DNA from: Rikenellaceae bacterium UBA1749
Lineage (GTDB): Bacteria > Bacteroidota > Bacteroidia > Bacteroidales > Rikenellaceae
Direction: 5' to 3'
DNA length: 10,259 nt
Assembly (NCBI GenBank): GCA_002315675.1
Contig: DCHP01000048.1
Span: forward strand, 1 to 10,259
A model generated the notes under the pieces. The model searched no databases and was not told the origin of the DNA. It was given only the letters and a program-made list of their open reading frames with translations. This document shows, in pieces, positions 1 through 6,761 of the stretch; within the stretch, counting starts at the first letter, position 1, and the number at the start of each line of letters is the position of its first letter. The position numbers and the translations under genes were made by a program.

Positions 1-398
1 TTTATACAAGTGTCAAACTTCGGAGTACTTTTTCATTTTATTTTATTTTATTTTTGTTCGATTACAGTTTGTCAATTTCGTGGCTTTTTCAAGTGTCGTC
101 TCTATTATCAATACTAAAACTGCAGCCGTCTAGGTAGACACTGAACAGATTTTTTAGTTATTAATTTTTTTGAATGTGCACATGGGCACTCTTTTAGTTG
201 ATTTGACTTTACAAAAGTAGATATTTTCAATCATTTTCCGCAGTTTCCGTTTCTAAAAGTTGGCACTCCTTCTCAATGATATCATTCCAAAATGGCCACA
301 CTTGTATATATATCCTATATGTGCTATGAGTTTCAATAAACAAGTCTGCCATAGTGAATAGTTGCAATCCATCTGTTACAATACATCTCAATCGGTTG
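1..398. other. Non-coding AT-rich stretch, no supported gene
   Basis: I see no gene here that I can support. The stretch contains a short TTTTA repeat, a 10-bp perfect palindrome (ATGTGCACAT, 174-183), a 12-bp perfect palindrome (AATGATATCATT, 275-286), and an 11-bp inverted repeat (TATACAAGTGT at 3-13, its reverse complement at 298-308). A 70-codon minus-strand open frame (227-439) overlaps the GH2 promoter and resembles nothing I recognise. The region could be the leftover end of a neighbouring element or the 3' flank of a gene beyond the left edge; the sequence does not decide this. Confidence 0.6.
36..50. repeat. (TTTTA)x3 short tandem repeat
   Basis: Three exact copies of TTTTA lie in tandem and run into a further five T. 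The tract is in non-coding DNA with no gene or promoter visibly depending on its length. It is a plain low-complexity tract unless the DNA to the left shows otherwise. Confidence 0.55.
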
Positions 399-429
399 TT
401 GTAGCTTAATGTTAAAACACATATATTTG
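399..429 (+). promoter_or_regulatory. Bacteroides-type promoter of the GH2 gene
   Basis: TTG at 399-401 is followed by a 20-bp spacer and TATATTTG at 422-429, which fits the Bacteroidota -33/-7 pattern (TTTG or TTG, about 19-21 bp, TAnnTTTG) exactly in the -7 part. Transcription would begin near 435, leaving a very short A-rich leader before the ATG at 454. This placement rules against an in-frame ATG at 409 as the translation start, because that codon lies upstream of the -7 element. Confidence 0.65.
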
Positions 430-453
430 TATAAACCAATAATAATAAATGAT

Positions 454-2694
454 ATGAGAAAATTGTTCCTTTGTGTTTTGCTCTTTGTCAACTTTAATAT
501 TTACGCGTTCAGCGAAGGTCGGGAATACATTCCTTTAAATGGGACCTGGGCATTTGATCAGACTGAAACTTCATTTCCACCTAAGAAGTTCACAAGAACA
601 ATTCCTGTTCCAGGCCTTATTACACTTGCAGAACCAAAAATCAGTCAATTTGATAGTCTATATGCACATTATATGGAATTAGATAAGATTCCATACTGCA
701 AATATGAACAGAGGGGTTATATTCCAATGTACAATTGGTACAGTAGGAAATTTACACTTGATTCAAATCTCAAAGGCAAATATTTCCAGATAAACATTCT
801 CAAGAGTATGTATGTAACAACCATTTACATTAATGGTCATATGGTTGCAAATTCAATGAAGTGTTCTACTCCTATCGTGGCTGAAATTACAAAACATCTC
901 TACTTTGATAAGGAAAATGAAATCCTTATTATGGTAGGTGACAGGGTGTTTTTACCAAGCGCTGCTGCTGGCGGGACTGATGTTGAAAAATTTCAGTATA
1001 TACCAGGTATCTGGGATGATGTATTTCTTACAGCTACAGGAGAAATTGCAGTAGACAAAGCCCTATTTCTTCCTTCTCTAAAAAATGGAAAGGTTACAGT
1101 AAAGACACTACTGCGTGATTTCAATCCTTCCGAAGGAATATTGTGGGATAATAGATGTTTGACTGAATTCTCAATGACAGTTAGAATCAGGGAAAAGAAA
1201 TCCGGAAATGTAGTAGCTACAAAAACGATTGATAATTTAAAAATTGAAACTGACAAACTTGAACAGTTCAATACTGAAATTGAAGTCCCAAACGCCCATG
1301 CATGGTCACCAGAGGATCCTTTCCTCTATGTTGGTGAAATTGATATCAATTGTTATGGTAAAACAGTTGATACTTATTCAGACCAATTCGGAATCAGAGA
1401 TTTTAAGGTTGACGGCAGATACTTTTCCTTAAATGATAAAAGATATCTTTTAAGAGGTTCTAATATTACACTACACCGCTTCTTCGAAGATCCTCAGTGC
1501 AAGGGTCTGCCTTGGAATAGGGAATGGGTAAAGAAGTTGCTGATAGACAATCCAAAGGCTATTGACTGGAATGCAATGAGAATCTGCGTCGGTCTCGTGC
1601 CTGATTTCTGGTATGACCTATGCGATGAATATGGACTTGTTCTTCAGAATGAATGGATGTATTGGCAGAAACGCGGTTGGAATGAACAAATTAGAAAAGA
1701 ATATACAGATTGGGTATGGAGTGATGGTAATCATCCAAGCATTGTAATATGGGATGCTATCAACGAAAATGTTGATAATTTCATTGGTTATAAGCTAATC
1801 CCTGAACTAAAAGAACTAGATCCTACAAGAGTATGGGATGCCGGATATATGGAAGATGGCGGACAGGATGATATGGATGAACCTCATACATATGTACATG
1901 TAAATCCATGGAACAAGCTTGATACGGATGAAAAACTTAACGCATATTTTGACAATGTTATGGATAAGTTCGGTTCTTTTGACTACTGGAAAATGTACCC
2001 AAAGTATTATTATGCAGATGTTCCGCAACTTACCAATGAATATGGTTGGTCTTGGTTAAACCGTGATGGTGGATATACTATATTGTCAAAATATAATTAC
2101 AGATTTTATGTCGGTGAAAATGCGACACCGGATCAGCGACGTGAGTTTCAGGCTTACTGGCTACAGACAGAAACAGAATGGCTTAGATCAAAGAGAAATC
2201 TTGCCGGTATTTTGTGCTTCTGTACCCTTACTAATAACTATGGTAGGACTGGTGATTGGTATATCAACAATATTAAGGATCTGGAACCTAGTCCCGCATA
2301 TAAATGGTTCAAACATTGTTTTGCTCCTTCCGCGGTATTCATTGACCTATCAGACAGCCGCTATACAAAACATGTTCCTGTGCTAACTCCTGGCGAGGAA
2401 CTTGCCGTTAATTTTGTTGGAGTCAACGATTACCCTGAAGATTCAAAAGGTATAGTAAATATCAATATATATAACTCAGCCGGTTCCAAAGTATATACTG
2501 TAGAAAAATCAATTGTAATCCCAGGTTATGGAAGTCTGGATATTCCAACTATTCTGAATATTCCATCAGTTCCTGGGGGATATACTATTACTGCTGAATA
2601 TACTCAGGAAGGTGGAACGAATACATATGTTAGCAGAAGATTTGTAAAGGTTGGTAACACCGAGAATTATTCATACTATGAAATCCAACCATAG
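454..2694 (+). CDS. Secreted glycoside hydrolase family 2 (beta-galactosidase/beta-glucuronidase-like)
   Basis: 746-residue retaining beta-glycosidase of family GH2. It begins with a signal peptide (MRKLFLCVLLFVNFNIYA), so the protein acts in the periplasm or at the surface. Domain order: N-terminal sugar-binding-type jelly roll (about 25-195, with LNGTWAFD at 28 and GIWDDV at 185), Ig-like domain (about 200-318, ending in FGIRDF), TIM barrel (about 325-620, with LLRGSN at 332 and H341), and a C-terminal beta-rich domain (about 640-746). The acid/base is E438 in the NHPSIVIWDAINEN segment and the nucleophile is E529 in LTNEYGW, so both catalytic glutamates are present and the enzyme should be active. 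The start at 454 is chosen because it gives a clean signal peptide and follows the promoter at 399-429; an upstream in-frame ATG at 409 would add a 15-residue leader. The exact sugar cannot be read from the sequence. It stands alone, convergent with the minus-strand block. Confidence 0.9.
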   Translation: MRKLFLCVLLFVNFNIYAFSEGREYIPLNGTWAFDQTETSFPPKKFTRTIPVPGLITLAEPKISQFDSLYAHYMELDKIPYCKYEQRGYIPMYNWYSRKFTLDSNLKGKYFQINILKSMYVTTIYINGHMVANSMKCSTPIVAEITKHLYFDKENEILIMVGDRVFLPSAAAGGTDVEKFQYIPGIWDDVFLTATGEIAVDKALFLPSLKNGKVTVKTLLRDFNPSEGILWDNRCLTEFSMTVRIREKKSGNVVATKTIDNLKIETDKLEQFNTEIEVPNAHAWSPEDPFLYVGEIDINCYGKTVDTYSDQFGIRDFKVDGRYFSLNDKRYLLRGSNITLHRFFEDPQCKGLPWNREWVKKLLIDNPKAIDWNAMRICVGLVPDFWYDLCDEYGLVLQNEWMYWQKRGWNEQIRKEYTDWVWSDGNHPSIVIWDAINENVDNFIGYKLIPELKELDPTRVWDAGYMEDGGQDDMDEPHTYVHVNPWNKLDTDEKLNAYFDNVMDKFGSFDYWKMYPKYYYADVPQLTNEYGWSWLNRDGGYTILSKYNYRFYVGENATPDQRREFQAYWLQTETEWLRSKRNLAGILCFCTLTNNYGRTGDWYINNIKDLEPSPAYKWFKHCFAPSAVFIDLSDSRYTKHVPVLTPGEELAVNFVGVNDYPEDSKGIVNINIYNSAGSKVYTVEKSIVIPGYGSLDIPTILNIPSVPGGYTITAEYTQEGGTNTYVSRRFVKVGNTENYSYYEIQP

Positions 2695-2750
2695 TTTACC
2701 CGAATATAATCCTTGAGTTTGATATAAGGCTAATATATCTTAGCAGATAT

Positions 2751-2781
2751 GCAGTGGGGGCGGTTGTTTCGCCCCCACTGC
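2751..2781. terminator. Hairpin terminator between convergent genes
   Basis: A perfect 12-bp inverted repeat (GCAGTGGGGGCG, 7-nt loop GTTGTTT, CGCCCCCACTGC) sits 56 nt after the GH2 stop and 48 nt after the mazG stop on the other strand. A further T-A pair extends the stem to 13 bp. It is by far the most GC-rich stem in an AT-rich setting. Neither side carries a strong T tract (only AATTT on the plus side), so it may end transcription weakly or act mainly as a 3'-end stabilising hairpin. The convergent position argues for use in both directions. Confidence 0.75.
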
Positions 2782-2829
2782 AATTTCGCTGATGTAATGT
2801 ACTATCTCAAGCCTATGTGCTTTTATGTA

Positions 2830-3603
2830 TTATTCTTCACTTTTGGCCTGCTGCCATAGTTCTTCCATTCTTTCCAGACTCATTTTCTGAAGAGATTCAT
2901 TATTCTCCTTTAATTTATTCTCTATATAAGTGAATCTCTTGATGAATTTCTTGTTGGTTCTTTCAAGAGCGGTATCAGGATCAATTCCATATAGTCTGGC
3001 CATGTTGATGATGGAGAAGAGTAAGTCTCCTACTTCAGATTCTGTGGACTCTTTTGATCCCTGTTTAATTTCATTTTCCACCTCAGAAATCTCTTCTTTG
3101 ACTTTTTCCCAGACATCTTCTTTCTTCTCCCAATCGAAACCGGCATTTGCAGCTTTTTCCTGGATTCGATATGCTTTGGGAAGAGATGGCATTCCTCCCG
3201 GAACTCCACTTAATATGGTCTTATTGCCATCCTTTTCTTTCCGTTTTAGAGCTTCCCAGTTTTTGCAAACTTCTCCCGCATCCTTTGCTTTTGCTTCGCC
3301 GAATACATGTGGATGTCTGAATATTAATTTCTCGCATTCGCCATTTGCAACTTCTGCGATTGAAAACAGTCCATGTTCCTCCGCTATCTTCGAGTAAAAG
3401 ACTATGTGAAGCAGAAGGTCTCCAAGTTCCTTCCTTATGTTTGGAATATCATTGTCAATAATGGCATCAGTGAGCTCAAAACATTCTTCAATAGTGTTGT
3501 TTCTCAATGAAATCATGGTCTGTTCCCTGTCCCATGGACATTTCACTCTTAATTCATCCATCACTTCAAGGAGTCTCTTTATAGCTGATAGTTTCTGTTC
3601 CAT
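2830..3603 (-). CDS. mazG: Nucleoside triphosphate pyrophosphohydrolase MazG
   Basis: 257-residue cytoplasmic all-alpha NTP pyrophosphatase, which hydrolyses (d)NTPs to NMP and pyrophosphate and helps clear abnormal nucleotides. The length is close to the E. coli protein. It holds two MazG repeats: the first has CPWD at 22-25 and metal ligands E39, E40, E43, E59 and D62; the linker has HPHVFG (97-102) and the KNWEALKRKEK signature; the second repeat has E170, E171, E174, E190 and D193. Both metal sites therefore look intact. The gene begins only 14 nt after the MBOAT stop with no promoter visible in between, so it is probably transcribed with the SGNH/MBOAT pair, although its job is unrelated. 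It ends at the shared hairpin at 2751-2781. Confidence 0.96.
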   Translation of the reverse strand: MEQKLSAIKRLLEVMDELRVKCPWDREQTMISLRNNTIEECFELTDAIIDNDIPNIRKELGDLLLHIVFYSKIAEEHGLFSIAEVANGECEKLIFRHPHVFGEAKAKDAGEVCKNWEALKRKEKDGNKTILSGVPGGMPSLPKAYRIQEKAANAGFDWEKKEDVWEKVKEEISEVENEIKQGSKESTESEVGDLLFSIINMARLYGIDPDTALERTNKKFIKRFTYIENKLKENNESLQKMSLERMEELWQQAKSEE

Positions 3604-3617
3604 AATCTGTTGCAGGA

Positions 3618-5102
3618 TTAAAATTGAAAATATATGAATGGTTGTATCTCGCTAGATTTTACTTGCAATATCACCCAAAGAACAAGTACAAGGATCGCAA
3701 TTTTTACTGGCATTGATGACTCCTTTATCCAGCCAAATATCAGTGAATGATATTTACCAGGTAGAAATACAAGAATATATCCCAATAGCAACAACGATAT
3801 CTGTATATGATAGGCAGATATTATTTCCGGTATTAGATTCCAATTGAATGAAGTGAAGATTATTCTGATAACATTCCAAGCCTTTTCAAATGAGTCGACT
3901 CTAAATAGAATCCATCCCAGGCATACAAAGTGAAAAGTAACAATAGTTGCGATAGTCCCCTTAACCTTGCTCATCTCATTTCTGAACATCTTGATGGATG
4001 GATTTATCTGGGCCATAAGTTTGTGGATACATAGCCCCATTCCATGCCATGCCCCCCAGACAATAAAGCGGGCCGCAGCACCGTGCCATAACCCACCAAT
4101 CAGCATGGTTGTCATCAGATTGAAATACTGGCGTGCTTTACCTTTGCGATTACCTCCAAGTGGTATGTAAAGATAGTCCCTCAACCAAAGGGATAGGGTA
4201 ATGTGCCATCTCCGCCAGAATTCTGTAGGGGTTGCGGATAGGTATGGGCGTTCAAAGTTTATTGGTAACCTGTAGCCAATAAGAAGTGAAATTCCAATTG
4301 CAAGGTCTGAATATCCTGAAAAATCAAAATAAATCTGAAGGGTGTATCCATATACTCCTATCAGATTCTCAAATCCGGTGAACATGATGGGATCATCCAT
4401 AATTCTGTCAACCAGATTGAGACTGATGTAGTCTGAAATAATGGCTTTTTTAAATAAGCCTATGATTATCAATAGGAAAGCTGTGTTGTATTCCTCTTTT
4501 GTTATACTCAATTCCTCTTTTTTCATCTGGGGGATGAAATCTTTAGCCCTGACAATAGGTCCTGCAAGAATATGAGGAAAGTATGAAAGAAAGAAAAGAT
4601 AGTCAATGTATCTTTCTGCTTTAACCCCTACACCCTTATAAATGTCGTAGACATAGCTTATGGATTGAAAAACGAAGAATGAAATACCGACAGGAACAAA
4701 TAGATTTTCAACTTCAAAAGGCTTGTTTGCAAGATCTGAAATAATTTGTTCAATGAAATTCGTGTACTTGAAGTGGCAAAGTATACCTGCGTCAACAACG
4801 ATACTGAGAACAAGTAAAGACTTTTTGATATTCCTATCTGATTGACTTTGGATTCTGTTAGCAATTATATAGTCCGAAACAGACATGAATAGCAGAATCA
4901 GAAGATATAAGCCACTTGTCTTATAATAGAAAAAGATTGAGAATAGTGTCAGATAGACAATTCTTGCACTTCTTCTGTTTTTGAAAAAGAGAAGAATGGA
5001 GTAGAAAAGGATAAAAAGAAATAGGAACTTACCACTAGTAAAGAGTAGAGGTGAATTCTTGTCGAAAGTGAAAATGTCCCAAATATTACTCCAGTTTACC
5101 AT
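3618..5102 (-). CDS. MBOAT family membrane O-acyltransferase (AlgI/DltB-like)
   Basis: 494-residue polytopic membrane protein of the MBOAT family, which moves acyl groups (usually acetyl) across the membrane onto secreted polymers. About ten hydrophobic segments are visible. Family landmarks are HILAGPIVRAKDF (about 177-189), DFSGYSDLAIG (about 260-270), FERPYLSATPTEFWRRWHITLS (around 283-304, with H300) and GGLWHGAAARFIVWGAWHG (336-354). H340 in GGLWHG corresponds to the catalytic histidine of AlgI. The C-terminal FIYFQF tail is, from memory, typical of Bacteroidota members. The start ATG overlaps the stop of the upstream SGNH gene (ATGGTAA, 7 nt), which points to translational coupling. The acceptor is unknown: AlgI acetylates alginate and DltB works on teichoic acids, but neither polymer is expected here, so a capsular, exopolysaccharide or other envelope glycan is my inference. 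Confidence 0.93.
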   Translation of the reverse strand: MVNWSNIWDIFTFDKNSPLLFTSGKFLFLFILFYSILLFFKNRRSARIVYLTLFSIFFYYKTSGLYLLILLFMSVSDYIIANRIQSQSDRNIKKSLLVLSIVVDAGILCHFKYTNFIEQIISDLANKPFEVENLFVPVGISFFVFQSISYVYDIYKGVGVKAERYIDYLFFLSYFPHILAGPIVRAKDFIPQMKKEELSITKEEYNTAFLLIIIGLFKKAIISDYISLNLVDRIMDDPIMFTGFENLIGVYGYTLQIYFDFSGYSDLAIGISLLIGYRLPINFERPYLSATPTEFWRRWHITLSLWLRDYLYIPLGGNRKGKARQYFNLMTTMLIGGLWHGAAARFIVWGAWHGMGLCIHKLMAQINPSIKMFRNEMSKVKGTIATIVTFHFVCLGWILFRVDSFEKAWNVIRIIFTSFNWNLIPEIISAYHIQISLLLLGYILVFLPGKYHSLIFGWIKESSMPVKIAILVLVLWVILQVKSSEIQPFIYFQF

Positions 5103-6688
5103 TTTTTGATCTTCTTCCCATATTTCCTGGAGACTAGTTTATGTTTGGAGTTGTCATATTCAGAAATAATACGAATTGTCTTTTCGTTCTTGGATTCGAC
5201 TTTTTCTGGCAGAGATCTCTTAACAGGTTCTATTGTCCTATATTCTATATCGTTATTTACATCGCTGTTCTCAATTTCACTTACGATTGAGTTGAAAAGC
5301 TTTTCTGCAATATATTTGCCGCCTTTGTAATTGATATGGGTGTAATCCTTGCCTGCCCATCCTTTCTGGGCAAAGTTAACAATGGATTTACTCCCTCCCA
5401 TTGCATCAAAGGTGTTCCAGAATGCGACCCCAGTCTCAATGGCAGCCTGCCTTTGCTGGGCAATCAGGTATGGAATTCCATTCATTGACCTGATTTCGCC
5501 ATTGTCATTCTTCCCCCTGTCGCTTATACTCATTACAATTATTGCACTTTTGGGGAAACATAATTTTATATATGCAATAATCTTCTTTAATTGTTCCTTG
5601 TAACTGGAATAGTCCGTTACATCATCTGACATGATATTCAGTCCATACTGAAGAATAATCAGATTGTATCCGATTCTATTATCGATCTGTCTGTTGACAT
5701 CTTTATTGGAGTAGAAAAGACATACTCCAGAGTTTCCCCTTATTGAATAATTGTCAACTGCCACACCATGTCTGCCGTCAAAAAACACCCCATAGCCAAT
5801 AAAATTTTCCTTCTCCTTGATAGTAAAGGAAAGTGAACTTATATCATTCCTTTCTATTTCTATGAATTGAATATCCGGACTTGGAATAATCTGGTAGCTT
5901 ACCTCAGATGTGTCATTTATGCATACATTCAGCTGGTTGCTGGCACTGCTGGAAAAACAGATAACAGCACGCTGTGCGTTGTTGATGAATTTCCGGCTTG
6001 TATTGCCTTTGAAATAACTTCTGGCGTTGTTTTCTGATGGAACAGAAAAGCATCCTGATATGTACATGGATTTGTTCAACTCTTCCGGTATATTCTTTCT
6101 TTTCATGGCAGAATAGTCTGTCCATCCTACTGCTGATGACGAAATTGTCGTTCTGTATTTTAGAAGAGGGTGTGATACCGGAACAAAGCCAACTCCCTGT
6201 CCACCATATTTATCTTGCAGCATTTCCCTCAGATCTGATGTCAGGATGTCTGCTTCAATGAATGAATCTCCGCATACTCCGATTCTCACAGTTTTTTGCT
6301 TTGACTCGAAATATACTGATTTATAGAACTTGTACATCATACTATCATGACTGAAGTCTTCAATATGAATGTAAGAGGAATCGTATGAGTGCTGGGAGAA
6401 AGTCTGCGTCCTGGATGGGTGCTGATTTATCTCAGTTGATATTTCATCCTTGATGTCATTTGGAAGTTCATCAAGAAAAGTTGTATCCAAAGACTGGATA
6501 AACTCCTCATCTGCGCCTGACGTACCTTCAACTGCGTCGTTAAAATGGATTATTTCATTTGCAATATTTGCCCGTCTGATGCTGATTTTCCCGAAGGAGT
6601 AACCTGGGATGAACATTATCCCGAGCATTATTACAGTAGTGATAATTATCGTGTATAAAGTTTTGGATGTATAATCCCTGGACGACAT
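5096..6688 (-). CDS. Membrane-anchored SGNH/GDSL-type esterase or acetyltransferase, partner of MBOAT
   Basis: 530-residue protein with one N-terminal membrane segment (about 11-29) and the rest outside the cytoplasm. The SGNH fold is supported by GDSFIEAD with S142 (block I), RGNSG at 317-321, QYGLN at 347-351 with the block III Asn, and DYTHIN with D448 and H451 (block V), so the catalytic Ser-Asp-His set appears complete. An acidic linker (about 40-110) joins the anchor to the domain, and the last 45 or so residues form a lysine-rich tail. In known systems (AlgI with AlgJ/AlgX, PatA with PatB) the MBOAT protein brings acetyl groups across the membrane and an SGNH-like partner places them on the polymer. 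The 7-nt overlap with the MBOAT gene strongly suggests the same division of labour. The substrate is unknown. A de-esterase role cannot be excluded from sequence. Confidence 0.87.
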   Translation of the reverse strand: MSSRDYTSKTLYTIIITTVIMLGIMFIPGYSFGKISIRRANIANEIIHFNDAVEGTSGADEEFIQSLDTTFLDELPNDIKDEISTEINQHPSRTQTFSQHSYDSSYIHIEDFSHDSMMYKFYKSVYFESKQKTVRIGVCGDSFIEADILTSDLREMLQDKYGGQGVGFVPVSHPLLKYRTTISSSAVGWTDYSAMKRKNIPEELNKSMYISGCFSVPSENNARSYFKGNTSRKFINNAQRAVICFSSSASNQLNVCINDTSEVSYQIIPSPDIQFIEIERNDISSLSFTIKEKENFIGYGVFFDGRHGVAVDNYSIRGNSGVCLFYSNKDVNRQIDNRIGYNLIILQYGLNIMSDDVTDYSSYKEQLKKIIAYIKLCFPKSAIIVMSISDRGKNDNGEIRSMNGIPYLIAQQRQAAIETGVAFWNTFDAMGGSKSIVNFAQKGWAGKDYTHINYKGGKYIAEKLFNSIVSEIENSDVNNDIEYRTIEPVKRSLPEKVESKNEKTIRIISEYDNSKHKLVSRKYGKKIKKW

Positions 6689-6712
6689 ATTAATGATTTC
6701 GTAAAATTTTTT

Positions 6713-6743
6713 GCAAAAGTATATATATTACTCTAAATAGCAA
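6713..6743 (-). promoter_or_regulatory. Bacteroides-type promoter of the SGNH-MBOAT-mazG operon
   Basis: On the minus strand TTG (6743-6741) is followed by a 19-bp spacer and TACTTTTGC (6721-6713), an exact TAnnTTTG -7 element. Transcription would start near 6706, giving an untranslated leader of about 20 nt before the ATG at 6688. The element lies within the 73-bp gap after the GH31-like gene. I see no terminator hairpin in that gap, so read-through from the GH31-like gene may add to this promoter. Confidence 0.75.
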
Positions 6744-6761
6744 TAAACATTAAGGCAAAAT

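Noticed and set aside
212..219. TACTTTTG on the minus strand as a leftward promoter
   Set aside because: No TTG occurs at the expected spacing and no gene follows to the left within the window.
227..439. 70-codon open frame on the minus strand
   Set aside because: It overlaps the GH2 promoter on the opposite strand, has no promoter or recognisable motif of its own, and is short enough to arise by chance.
409..453. In-frame ATG at 409 as the GH2 start
   Set aside because: It lies upstream of the predicted -7 element and would put 15 residues before an otherwise clean signal peptide.
2930..3397. 155-codon open frame on the plus strand inside mazG
   Set aside because: It is antisense to a fully conserved MazG with intact metal ligands and shows no family motif.
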